Notes under the pieces: generated by a model | Told to the model about the DNA's origin: nothing | Database searches by the model: none | Seen by the model: only the letters and a program-made list of their open reading frames with translations | Shown here: positions 32,371 to 40,840 of the stretch, one piece after another | Layout of the letters: every line of letters begins with the position of its first letter | How positions within the stretch are numbered: the first letter of the stretch is position 1 | Position numbers and translations under genes: made by a program | NCBI GenBank assembly: GCA_029243485.1 | Contig: JAQWRY010000021.1 | Coordinates: forward strand, 54,531 to 118,530 | From: Candidatus Binatia bacterium | GTDB taxonomy: Bacteria; Desulfobacterota; Binatia; UBA12015 | DNA: 64,000 nucleotides | Direction of reading: 5' to 3'

Positions 32371-34725
32371 ATGTCGGGGCATCATAGTTCCATCTCGATC
32401 GCGGCCGCTCTGTCGCTGACTCTTCTCGTGGTCCTCCTGGGCTCTGGCGCAGGTCTCTTTCCGAGCACTCCGCAAGCTACAGCGGCCTCCCCCGCGGACG
32501 CGGAGGCCCAGGCGTTTCGGATCACCTATCCGATGGACGGCACCCTGTTCCCTCCCGAAATCGTCGCGCCGACATTCCTGTGGGCAGGCGGACCCGAGGA
32601 CGTCGCATCGTGGAGCATCGTCGTCCGTGACGATTCAGGCGACGTAGTCGTGAAGGCCTCCGCAGCCGAGCCTCGGTGGCGGCCGTCCGAAGAAGAGTGG
32701 AAGCAGATCAAGGAAGGAAGCCTGGAACGCGACGCCGAGGTGACCGTGTCCGCCACAACCCGAGCGTCGGCTCGCGTGAAGATCCGCACGTCCAAGGATG
32801 CGGTCGGCGATTCTCTCTTCTACCGGGAGGTCCCGCTCCCCTTCCTCAAAGCCGTGCAGGATCCGTCCAAGATCCGCTGGCGCTTCGGAACGATCGACAT
32901 GGAGGACGGTCCCCCGATCGTGCTGCAGGACCTGCCGGTATGCGGCAACTGTCACTCCTTCGCCGACGACGGGAGCGTGCTGGGCCTCGACGTCGACTAC
33001 GGCAACGACAAGGGCGGCTACGGCATCATGCCCGTGTCGTCCCACATGGTGATGGACGACGAGACCATCATCACCTGGGCGGACTACAAACGAAAAGACG
33101 GCGAGGTCACCTTCGGGCTCCTCTCGCGCGTCTCACCGACGGGACGCTACGTCGTCAGTACGGTCAAAGACCGGTCGGTATTCGTCGCGCTCGACGATCT
33201 CATGATCTCGCAGCTCTTCTTCCCAATCAAAGGCATCCTGGTCGTCTACGACCGCGAGACCGAAACGTTCCTCTCGCTTCCGGGCGCCGACGACCCCGAG
33301 TACGTGCAAACCAACGCCGTATGGAGCCCCGACGGCACTGAGATCGTCTTCGCGCGCGCGAAGGCCTACCGCCCGGAGCACCTGGAGCAGAGCAACTCCG
33401 CGCTGCTCGACGAGACGGACGTCCCGGAGTTCACCGTGGACAACAAGCCATTCCGCTACGACCTCTACCGCATCCCCTTCAACGACGGGAAGGGAGGAAC
33501 GGCCGTGCCTCTCACCGGAGCACACGACAACGGCATGAGCAATTACTTCCCGAAGTACTCGCCCGACGGGAAGTGGATCGTGTTCACCAAGTCCGACAAC
33601 TACATGCTGCTGCGTCCCGACAGCGAGTTGTACATCGTTCCCACCGCGGGCGGCGAAGCACGGCGGTTGAAATACAACACGGCGCGCATGAACTCCTGGC
33701 ATAGCTGGTCCTCGAATAGTCGCTGGCTGGTCTTCTCGTCGAAGGTGAACGGTCCGTACACGCAACTGTTTCTCACCCACATCGACGACGAAGGAAACGA
33801 CACTCCGCCCGTCCTTCTGGAGCGCTTCACCTCAGCGGACCGCGCCGCGAACATTCCCGAATTCGTCGCCATCCCCGGTGATGCCATCGAGGAGATCCGC
33901 GAACAGTTCTTGGACCCGTACTCGTTCTTGCGCGCGGGCACGGCCAACCAGCGTACCGGCGACATGGCGGGTGCACAGCGCGCCTTCCGCCGCGGGCTGG
34001 AGCTCGCCCCGGGCGACGCCGAGCTTCACAACGCACTCGGGTGGAGCCTGTTCCAGGACGGGAAACCCAAGGAGGCCGCCAAAGAGTACAGGAAGGCGCT
34101 CGCGGCCGACCCGAAGCTAGCGAAGGCGCACAACAACCTGGCCCTGGTCTTGGTCGAGCTCGGCTGGCTGCCCGAGGCCGCCTCACATTTCCAGGCCTCC
34201 CTCGCAATCGAGCCGCGCTGCGAGATCTACAGCGACCTCGGATACACGTACTCCTCGATGCGTCGACACGGCGAAGCGGAAGCGGCTTACCGAAAGGGCA
34301 TCGAGCTGGATCCGAACTGCTCGTCCGCACACGCGAACCTCGGGATGACGCTCACGCGAGCCGGCTCATTCGCCGAAGCCGAGTCCCACTACCGCACGGC
34401 TTTGCCCGGGAAGCCCACCGCGGAGAACTACAACGGCCTCGGATTCACTCTCGACCGGCAAGGGCGCACGGATGAAGCCATCGCCGAGTTCCAGCGGGCA
34501 ATCGAAATCGATCCGCACTTCACGCCTGCCTACAACAATCTGGCCAGCTCCCTGGCGAGACAGGGAAAGCTCGACGAAGCGGTGAACTACTACCGTCGTT
34601 CGATCGCGGCGAAGCCGACCACGGCTGCCTACTACGCGCTCGGTGGCATCCTACAGACGCAGGGCAAGAAGGAAGGCGCGGCAACCCAGTTCGACAGGGC
34701 GCGAGCCCTCGCGGCGAGCAGGTAA
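32371..34725 (+). CDS. PD40 (TolB-like) beta-propeller and TPR protein with one CxxCH motif
   Basis: 784 residues from the ATG at 32371, which precedes a signal/anchor helix (AAALSLTLLVVLLGSGAGL). Residues about 50-170 form an Ig-like N-domain. C191-G-N-C194-H195 is a classical heme c attachment motif. PD40/WD40-like blades follow (NAVWSPDGTEIVFARAKAY, KYSPDGKWIVFTKSDNY, WSSNSRWLVFSSK), and from about residue 505 to the end there are roughly eight tetratricopeptide repeats (ALGWSLFQDGKPKEA, NNLALVLVELGWLPEA and so on). It is predicted to be exported and to bind one heme. A role in periplasmic complex assembly is a guess. Transcription probably continues toward the beta-helix gene 250 bp downstream. 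Confidence 0.85.
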   Translation: MSGHHSSISIAAALSLTLLVVLLGSGAGLFPSTPQATAASPADAEAQAFRITYPMDGTLFPPEIVAPTFLWAGGPEDVASWSIVVRDDSGDVVVKASAAEPRWRPSEEEWKQIKEGSLERDAEVTVSATTRASARVKIRTSKDAVGDSLFYREVPLPFLKAVQDPSKIRWRFGTIDMEDGPPIVLQDLPVCGNCHSFADDGSVLGLDVDYGNDKGGYGIMPVSSHMVMDDETIITWADYKRKDGEVTFGLLSRVSPTGRYVVSTVKDRSVFVALDDLMISQLFFPIKGILVVYDRETETFLSLPGADDPEYVQTNAVWSPDGTEIVFARAKAYRPEHLEQSNSALLDETDVPEFTVDNKPFRYDLYRIPFNDGKGGTAVPLTGAHDNGMSNYFPKYSPDGKWIVFTKSDNYMLLRPDSELYIVPTAGGEARRLKYNTARMNSWHSWSSNSRWLVFSSKVNGPYTQLFLTHIDDEGNDTPPVLLERFTSADRAANIPEFVAIPGDAIEEIREQFLDPYSFLRAGTANQRTGDMAGAQRAFRRGLELAPGDAELHNALGWSLFQDGKPKEAAKEYRKALAADPKLAKAHNNLALVLVELGWLPEAASHFQASLAIEPRCEIYSDLGYTYSSMRRHGEAEAAYRKGIELDPNCSSAHANLGMTLTRAGSFAEAESHYRTALPGKPTAENYNGLGFTLDRQGRTDEAIAEFQRAIEIDPHFTPAYNNLASSLARQGKLDEAVNYYRRSIAAKPTTAAYYALGGILQTQGKKEGAATQFDRARALAASR

Positions 34726-34974
34726 CTCCACCTGCCAATCCCTCTCGCTCTGTGAGACTCTCATTGCGTGAGAGCATGCGCCACTCCCGTACGCCGTCGA
34801 CGGTTCAAACGGTCGGGCGACCGGATCGCCGACGGCAGCCGAGCGCACGGACACCTATGCGGCTCCGCAGCGGTTCTCCCTTGACTGCCCTCATACAGGG
34901 CAGATATCTCTGACCATTCTCAACTACATCTTAACGCTGCACCAAGTCCTTGGAGCAAGGCAGGAGAAGCACTC

Positions 34975-36102
34975 ATGAGATCAGCCCGTCTGGGTTCCAT
35001 CGCGGCATTCGCTCTCGGCTGCGCAGCCGCATTTGTGCCGAGCACGGCGCAGGCAGCTGCGATCACGGTCAGTCCCGGAGAGTCGATCCAGGACGCAGTT
35101 GACGCTGCAACTCCCGGCTCCACCATCATCGTCCTACCCGGCGACTACGTGGAAACTCACGGCGGCTTCGCCTCGGTGCGAATCACCAAGTCTCTGAAGC
35201 TGGTGGCGAAAAGCAAGCTGCCCGACCTGAAGGTCCGCATCCTGCCCGGCCCCGGGCAGACGAGTGGCATCCTGATTGAACCGGAGAATCCTGGTGATCC
35301 CGATGTCGAGCGCGTCACCGTCCAGGGCTTCACAGTCGAGGGCTACTCGCGGAACGGCATCTGGACGCGACACGCCAATCGGTTCCGCATCATCGGAAAC
35401 GAGTTGATCAACTGCGACCACGTCGGGATCTTCCCGACGCTCTCGGCGAACGGACTGGTGAAGAAGAACCTCGCCTATGGCACGCTCGATGCGGCCCTCT
35501 GGGTCGAGGCGGCCACCAACGTTCGCGTCATCAAGAACGAGTTCCGCACCAGCCCGACCGGCCTCGAAATCTCGATCTCGACGAACATCAAGGTCAAGAA
35601 GAACCACGTGCATCACAACACGGTTGGCGTCGGCCTTTACCCCGCGAACTTCGCGTCGATCGCCTCGCCGTACACGTCGGAAGAGAACGGTGATTGGGAC
35701 ATCACCGGAAACTATATCCACGACAACAACTTCCCGAATCCCGTGACGGGCGGGCTCGTAGGCGCGCTCCCCGCGGGAATCGGCGTTTTGCACCTCGGGA
35801 TCGATCGGGTCACCTACAGGAAGAACCAGATCCTGAACAACGACTTCCTCGGACTCGGGTTGCTCGACTACTGCTTCGTGATCGACGGCGAGACGTTCGA
35901 CTGCAACAACGACCCGCCCATCCACAACCCGGCACCGGATGACAACGTGCTCATCAACAACGAGATCACCGGCAACGGCGGGAACCCGCCCAGCGGAGGA
36001 ATCGGCTTCCTCGCCGCGGACGTCCTGTCAATCGGCAGCACAACCAACTGCCGGAAGAACAACTCGATTGGCTTGCTGGTCGGCGTACTCGCCCCCTGCT
36101 AA
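34975..36102 (+). CDS. Secreted right-handed beta-helix (NosD/pectate-lyase-like) protein
   Basis: 375 residues with signal peptide (GSIAAFALGCAAAFVP, cut after AQA), preceded by GGAGAAG. The mature start GESIQDAVDAATPGSTIIVL, PGDYVE is the usual cap before parallel beta-helix coils. Successive coils contain N-x-(V/I)-x-x-N repeats (FRIIGNELINCDHVGI, VRVIKNEFRTSPTGLEI, IKVKKNHVHHNTVGVGL, WDITGNYIHDNNF). It ends with a Cys-containing NCRKNNSIG...APC. It is clearly paralogous to the protein at 47.9-49.0 kb. Probable role: extracellular carbohydrate binding or cleavage; catalytic residues were not identified. Confidence 0.85.
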   Translation: MRSARLGSIAAFALGCAAAFVPSTAQAAAITVSPGESIQDAVDAATPGSTIIVLPGDYVETHGGFASVRITKSLKLVAKSKLPDLKVRILPGPGQTSGILIEPENPGDPDVERVTVQGFTVEGYSRNGIWTRHANRFRIIGNELINCDHVGIFPTLSANGLVKKNLAYGTLDAALWVEAATNVRVIKNEFRTSPTGLEISISTNIKVKKNHVHHNTVGVGLYPANFASIASPYTSEENGDWDITGNYIHDNNFPNPVTGGLVGALPAGIGVLHLGIDRVTYRKNQILNNDFLGLGLLDYCFVIDGETFDCNNDPPIHNPAPDDNVLINNEITGNGGNPPSGGIGFLAADVLSIGSTTNCRKNNSIGLLVGVLAPC

Positions 36103-36122
36103 TCCGCATCGTCTTCGACCGC

Positions 36123-36161
36123 GGGGGACGGTGCTCGGCTTTCGGCTGAGCACCGTCCCCC
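36123..36161. terminator. Strong GC hairpin after the beta-helix gene
   Basis: GGGGGACGGTGCTC at 36123-36136 pairs perfectly with GAGCACCGTCCCCC at 36148-36161. A few more pairs extend it into an 11-base loop region. It lies 21 bp after the stop codon. No T-run follows, so it may be a terminator, an mRNA 3' stabiliser or a palindromic repeat. Confidence 0.5.
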
Positions 36162-36204
36162 TGCCGCCCCACACATTCTGACCCACCGCAGGAGAACTGT
36201 TCAC

Positions 36205-36834
36205 ATGAACCTTCCCCACGTCACTTCTTGCATTGCCCTTGCGGGCCTCGTTGCTCTTCCGATGAGCGCTCATGCGTACGGCGGCGGCATCTCTTCAGGC
36301 GTTCTTGGCCCAAGCGGTTGCAACACCTGCCACACTGGCGGCACCTCGCCCGTCGTATCGCTCACCGGGCCGACGACCGTCACCGCGGGAACCACGAACG
36401 AGTATCTCCTGATCATCACGTCCCCTCCCGGCCAGCTGAGTGGTGGTCTCAGCGCCTCTTCGCTCCTCGGGGACATGTTGGTGGGCGGCTCGGAGTCGGC
36501 CCTGACACAGGTCACGGCGAGTGGTAGTGGCAACAACGACGTCACCCACCTGAGTGCGAAAGCCGGGGATGGAACGGACGTCCGCTTCAGCTTCTTCTGG
36601 GAAGCACCCGGCTCGGCCGGACCCGCAACCATCGATGCCTGGGGCAACGCCGTCGACGGGACCGGGTCCCCCACCGGCGACGCCTCAACGTTCGCGTCTC
36701 TCGCCATCACCGTCGAGGCCGGCGCGTCGCCGCTCGTCCCGGCCACGTCGCCGTGGTCCCAAGCGGGCATGATCGCGCTCCTCCTCGGAGCCGGCAGCCT
36801 GTTCGTTCTGCGCCGTCGTTCGTCGCTCTTCTAG
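36205..36834 (+). CDS. CxxCH-containing, CTERM-anchored surface protein (MXAN_6652-like)
   Basis: 209 residues. Signal peptide (ALAGLVALPMSAHAYGGG); then GPSGCNTCHTGG with C39, C42 and H43, a heme-c-type motif, followed by a beta-sandwich (PVVSLTGPTTVTAGT, HLSAKAGDGTDVRF). The C-terminus is TSPWSQAGMIALLLGAG, then a basic RRR tail, i.e. a PEP/IPTL/MXYO-CTERM-type sorting and anchoring signal. Myxococcal MXAN_6652-family proteins have this same architecture. It probably sits on the cell surface or outer membrane. Whether heme is attached, or the CxxCH plays another role, is unknown. It lies 100 bp after the beta-helix gene, across the hairpin. Confidence 0.78.
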   Translation: MNLPHVTSCIALAGLVALPMSAHAYGGGISSGVLGPSGCNTCHTGGTSPVVSLTGPTTVTAGTTNEYLLIITSPPGQLSGGLSASSLLGDMLVGGSESALTQVTASGSGNNDVTHLSAKAGDGTDVRFSFFWEAPGSAGPATIDAWGNAVDGTGSPTGDASTFASLAITVEAGASPLVPATSPWSQAGMIALLLGAGSLFVLRRRSSLF

Positions 36835-37022
36835 AGCAGAGCAACCTCTCGGAAGGATCCGGTTCCTGCACGCGAGTCGCAGGGACCGGGCCTCACCGCG
36901 CGCCCGCGCCATAGTCCACGAGACTTCTTCTCGCGTCCGACCAGCCTTCTCCGCCAGTGCGTCACCGCACCGCCGGGGCTTTTGCGCACGCGTCGTGCGA
37001 AGCTACGTCCGTGGCCACATCG

Positions 37023-37955
37023 ATGACCCTGGACAAGCTGCTCTCAACCCTGTTCGAAACCCCGGAGCCGGTCGACGGCTCGAACATGCGCCGCTTCCTA
37101 ACAGCGGCGCGGGGGGCGACCGACACGCCGGATCCCTTCGAACGGCTCGTACACGTCGCCATGCGGGCGGACCGGAGAACCGCGGCGGCCGCGGCCGGAC
37201 ATCAGGCTGCCATCTTACGACTCTTCCCCGAGGTCCCACCGGGTGCGATCACGGCATTCTGCGTCAGCGAAGAAGGCGGGGCACGCCCCACGGCGATCCA
37301 AGCGACACTCCAAGCGCAGCCGGACGGCCGCCATCTACTTAGCGGCGAAAAAAAATGGGGCACCATGTCCCCAGACGCCGATACCCTGTTCATCGCAGCG
37401 TCCATTGGCACCGAGACCATCGACGGGCGCGAGCGGAATCAGATCCGCATGGTCGGCATCCCCGCGGACCGCTCCGGCATCCAACTGACGCCGCGCACGC
37501 ACGATGGAATCGTCTCCGAGATGCGGATCGCCGACCTGAGCCTGCGCGACGTCGAGGTTCTGCCCGACGAGGTCCGAGAGGGGGACGGCTTCCAGAAGTA
37601 CGTGAAGCCCTTCCGACTGATCGAAGACGTGTTCGGGAACGCCGGCACACAGATCGCCGCCTTCGGGTTCGGTCGGAGGCACGACTGGCCCCAGAACGAG
37701 CTCGAAGACCTACTGGCGCTCATCACCCAAGCCTGGGCGATCTCGCAAACCGATATGGCGGCCGCGCCTGCCGTGCTCGCAATGGCCGCCTACTTCCGCC
37801 GCTCGAACGAAGTATGGGAGTCGTTGTCGGATTCGTGGTCGCGCGCCACTCCGGCCGAGCTCGAACGCTGGCACCCCGAGGTGGGGCTTCTTCAGGTCGC
37901 GCAGAAAGCCCGTGAGATCGGCCGCGAACGGGCGTGGGGTTCGCTCCAGAAGTGA
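37023..37955 (+). CDS. Acyl-CoA dehydrogenase-like protein
   Basis: About 310 residues from the ATG at 37023 (an in-frame GTG at 37011 is an alternative). The central segment AFCVSEEGGARPTAIQATLQ, then LLSGEKKWGTMSPDAD, has the ACAD middle-domain pattern (x-T-E...G-x-x-xT-A...L-x-G-x-K-W). The N-terminal helical domain is short and the C-terminal four-helix domain is reduced, so at roughly 310 residues it is smaller than typical ACADs (380-400). No obvious catalytic Glu was identified. It may be a divergent flavoprotein in lipid metabolism, consistent with the neighbouring crotonase gene on the other strand. Confidence 0.7.
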   Translation: MTLDKLLSTLFETPEPVDGSNMRRFLTAARGATDTPDPFERLVHVAMRADRRTAAAAAGHQAAILRLFPEVPPGAITAFCVSEEGGARPTAIQATLQAQPDGRHLLSGEKKWGTMSPDADTLFIAASIGTETIDGRERNQIRMVGIPADRSGIQLTPRTHDGIVSEMRIADLSLRDVEVLPDEVREGDGFQKYVKPFRLIEDVFGNAGTQIAAFGFGRRHDWPQNELEDLLALITQAWAISQTDMAAAPAVLAMAAYFRRSNEVWESLSDSWSRATPAELERWHPEVGLLQVAQKAREIGRERAWGSLQK

Positions 37956-38019
37956 TATCGAGCCGCGCTTCCGCAAGACGCCGGAGGCACGAAAGACCCA
38001 GCCGCGGCGCACCCCGGAA

Positions 38020-38712
38020 TCAGGCGAACGCGCTCGCCATGTCTTCGGCGAGCGTGGCTTCGATCCGCTCGAGCGTCGCACCACGGACGCGCGCCCTCGT
38101 GTTCACGTAGGCGCCGCGGGGAAGCTGTGCGAGCTTCTGGGCGTGCGCGAGCGCCGTCGGGAGCAGGTCGTCGGGACCGACCACCGCATCGAGAAAGCCC
38201 GCATCGACCGCAGTGTCGGGGCCGTAGATCTCGGCCTGAATGGTCGCGCGCTGAAGATGACGCTTCGAGAGACGGTCGGCAGCGAACTCGAGCAGGAAAA
38301 GCGGCGCCGTCATCCCGATGGCAACCTCGTTGAATCCGATCTTGAAGTCTCCCGACGTCCCGATCCGTTGATCGCCGGCACAAAGGAGAACCGCTCCCAT
38401 TGCCAGCGCATGTCCCGTGCACGCGAGAACGACCGGAGTCGGGTGGCGGGCTACCTGAACAGCGAGTTCCGCACCCGCGGTCACCAGCTCCCGGCCGGCA
38501 TCGGCACCGGCCTTCAACACGCTGAGGTCGAACCCCGCGGAGAAGCGGCCGGGGCGACCCGTCAGAACGACGGCTCCGGCCTCATCACCCGCACGGCGAA
38601 GCGCGTCGCTGACAGAGGCGATCAGATCGGGGCTCAGGGCGTTCGCCTTACCGTCGTCCAGCCGCAGGATGGCGACGTCGCCGTCGCGCTCGCATGTAAG
38701 AGAATCGCTCAT
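38020..38712 (-). CDS. Enoyl-CoA hydratase/isomerase (crotonase) family protein
   Basis: 230 residues. Oxyanion-hole segments are FSAGFDLSVL (about 61-70) and CTGHALAMGAVLLCAG (about 98-113). In the latter the first catalytic Glu of hydratases (GG-x-E-L) is replaced by Ala/Met, while an acidic residue is kept in FNEVAIGM (about 126-133). It may therefore be an isomerase, hydrolase or other crotonase rather than a typical hydratase. CoA thioester substrate is expected. It is convergent with the acyl-CoA dehydrogenase-like gene, 64 bp between stops. Confidence 0.85.
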   Translation of the reverse strand: MSDSLTCERDGDVAILRLDDGKANALSPDLIASVSDALRRAGDEAGAVVLTGRPGRFSAGFDLSVLKAGADAGRELVTAGAELAVQVARHPTPVVLACTGHALAMGAVLLCAGDQRIGTSGDFKIGFNEVAIGMTAPLFLLEFAADRLSKRHLQRATIQAEIYGPDTAVDAGFLDAVVGPDDLLPTALAHAQKLAQLPRGAYVNTRARVRGATLERIEATLAEDMASAFA

Positions 38713-38894
38713 GCCCGCAAGCCTATCAGATGAATCCGGGCTCCGCGCACACGCCCTTCTTTAGTTCAGCTCGCCTCCTAGTTCAGCGGATACGTCGGTC
38801 GGAACCACGCCTCGTCGCCATTGCGAAGGAGGCCCGGCCCGATCGTGCAGCCGTTGTCGAACGCCCCAGCGAGACGGCGAAGCTACGCCCCTCT

Positions 38895-39070
38895 GGTTCC
38901 CCGCGATTATCGTAGCGCTCGACAACGCGTCGAACGACACCCTGATAACGACGAATCACGTCGCGGAGATTCTCCGGATCGAGCGGTGCCTAAAACGGTG
39001 TCGACTCGACCAGGTCGCAGAACATGATCGTGATCTGACGTCGCTCCGCGACATCCTCTGTCGGAGTCAC
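38895..39070 (-). pseudogene. Class III adenylate/guanylate cyclase fragment with an in-frame stop
   Basis: The minus strand just after the MBL gene reads ERRQITIMFCDLVESTPF, then a TAG, then LDPENLRDVIRRYQGVVRRV, VERYD. This is the start of a class III cyclase catalytic domain (ERRQLTVMFCDLVGST...LDPEDLR...YQ), including the first metal-binding Asp. The stop and the loss of everything after VERYD (no YLGDG...) show that it is a remnant. The remaining ~180 bases to the crotonase gene hold nothing recognisable. Confidence 0.65.
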
Positions 39071-40509
39071 CCCTGGTCAGTGACGACGACGCCCTGGGCG
39101 AGCGCGAGCTGCTCTTGCGTCTTTCGGATCCTCGAGTTCAGCCAGTCGATCTCGTAGGCGTTCCGCAATCCCTCCTTTGCGGCCTCTCGAAGTGATTTCA
39201 GGACGCCGAGCCGCGCCTCGAGGCCCGCGACATGAGCTTCGTCTGCCGCAAGCGCCACGTCGAGCAGCTGGATCGCGCGGATCGGCTTCCCTTCCGCGAA
39301 CTCCAGCTGCGCTCGCTCGACCAGGGCATCCACCCCGGCGAGTTCGGCGATTGCGGCATACGAGTCGCTTGCCGGCACCGGATACAGCTCTGCGGTCGAA
39401 TCGAAATGGAACCAGGTCGCGTAGTATTCCCAGATGCTCTTCACGCCCCAAGAAACACGCCCGTGGATCTGGCGCAGCTCCAGTTCCGGCGGCAGCGTGA
39501 TCTCCGTCATGAGCTGATGGACGGTCTTCCCGGCGTTCATCCCTTTGACCGTCTCGTCGTGCACGTACTGGACCGCGTCGCGCATGCGGACCAGGTCCGC
39601 CCGGATCTTGTCGCGACCTTCGATCGGATTGTTGTGACTCGGGATGATGATCTCGGGTTCGAGTGCGATGATCCGGTCGAGCGACGCGATGTACTCGATC
39701 GGCTTGCGAACCTTCTCACCGCGCATCGTGAAGATGTTCGGGAACTGCGGGAAGAGCGGGCCGAAGAAGTCGCCACTCAACAACACCTTCGACTGAGGCA
39801 ACCACAAACAGATATTGTCGGCGCCCTCGGCACCCGGCGTCGGCAGAACTTCGAACCGAACCCCACCCTGCTCAAACACGAACGGCTCGTCGCCGACAAC
39901 GATCGTCGGCTCGACTCCGCCGTACGAGATCAGCGGAATGTTCGGTAGCTCCTCGGGGATGAACGGAAACAGCGTGCGATTCCGCGCGTGGAAGTACGGC
40001 TCTAACTGCTTCAGGTAACGCTGCTCCTCCTCGAACTCGCGATGCGCAACGATCTCCGTGTCGCTACTGGTCCAGAAGGGGGTCCCGCCTTCGTGATCCG
40101 CATGGGAGTGACTGACGATTACGTGCGTCACCGGTCGGTCGGGAACGATCTCCTCGAGAACACGCCGCTGCTTCGCCGCCTGGATCGAGAGGCCCGTGTC
40201 GAAGATGACGTTACCTTCGTCCGTCGAAATCAACTGCACGTTCCCCACGCCCCGCGCCTGGTAGACGTTGTCGGTGAGCTGGCGCGCCTCGATCGGAACA
40301 TTGATCAAGTCGGCCGCACGCTCCATCTCACCGGACTCCGAGACCAGACCCTCGAGTCTCTCCTGAGCGATGTTGCCTACGGCCTCCCCGGCGCGAAGCT
40401 TCGCCTCAGTGCGAAGATCGTCTGACAGCAAGAAGAGAGCCGCCACTGCGGCGAGGACTGCGAGGACTGCGCCCAAGAGGACCCCTGTTCGCGACTTGTT
40501 TTGACTCAT
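39067..40509 (-). CDS. Metallo-beta-lactamase-fold hydrolase, alkylsulfatase (SdsA1)-like
   Basis: 480 residues with an N-terminal membrane anchor or signal (VLLGAVLAVLAAVAALFLL). MBL metal site: VSHSHADHEGG (H134, H136, D138, H139), further ligand candidates in LSGDFFG and PSHNNP. After it comes an alkylsulfatase dimerisation-like domain (HGRVSWGVKSIWEYYATWFH) and an alpha-helical segment. Full SdsA1-type sulfatases are longer (about 650) and carry a C-terminal sterol-carrier domain, which is missing here. It is predicted periplasmic. Cleavage of alkyl sulfates or a related ester is plausible but not certain. Confidence 0.82.
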   Translation of the reverse strand: MSQNKSRTGVLLGAVLAVLAAVAALFLLSDDLRTEAKLRAGEAVGNIAQERLEGLVSESGEMERAADLINVPIEARQLTDNVYQARGVGNVQLISTDEGNVIFDTGLSIQAAKQRRVLEEIVPDRPVTHVIVSHSHADHEGGTPFWTSSDTEIVAHREFEEEQRYLKQLEPYFHARNRTLFPFIPEELPNIPLISYGGVEPTIVVGDEPFVFEQGGVRFEVLPTPGAEGADNICLWLPQSKVLLSGDFFGPLFPQFPNIFTMRGEKVRKPIEYIASLDRIIALEPEIIIPSHNNPIEGRDKIRADLVRMRDAVQYVHDETVKGMNAGKTVHQLMTEITLPPELELRQIHGRVSWGVKSIWEYYATWFHFDSTAELYPVPASDSYAAIAELAGVDALVERAQLEFAEGKPIRAIQLLDVALAADEAHVAGLEARLGVLKSLREAAKEGLRNAYEIDWLNSRIRKTQEQLALAQGVVVTDQG

Positions 40510-40664
40510 GCACCCTCCGGAGCGGCCTCGCGGGAATCCAACCGCCGTCTCGGTTCAAATATAAGCCACTCGCCTCAACTGAAAGAATGCCCGTCATGCC
40601 CGAAAGGCCGACGGTTTCGCCTCTTAGTCCCCCGAACTTCCGAGTATCGCAACCAGCGCGTGGG

Positions 40665-40840
40665 TCAACGATCGAATGAAACCTCGCGATCTTTCGCGTA
40701 TCGCTTAAGCCGCCTCTGGACCGCGTTTGAGGCCAAGAGCTTCGACGTGACCATGCCCGATGAAGTCTCGATGACCACACAGGGGCGCGCGTACTCCTCG
40801 CCGATCCGGTACACGCCGTAGTCCGGATCTTCCGCCTCAC
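40665..40840 (-). pseudogene. Short coding remnant of unknown family
   Basis: A minus frame overlapping the end of the barrel-protein gene reads EAEDPDYGVYRIGEEYARPC, VVIETSSGMVTSKLLASNAV, QRRLKRYAKDREVSF and then stops at 40665. The composition is protein-like, but I do not recognise it. There is no convincing start (a GTG at the GVYR site is possible). It is probably the 3' end of a deleted gene. The rest of the 40510-40836 gap shows only the promoter side of the MBL gene. Confidence 0.3.
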
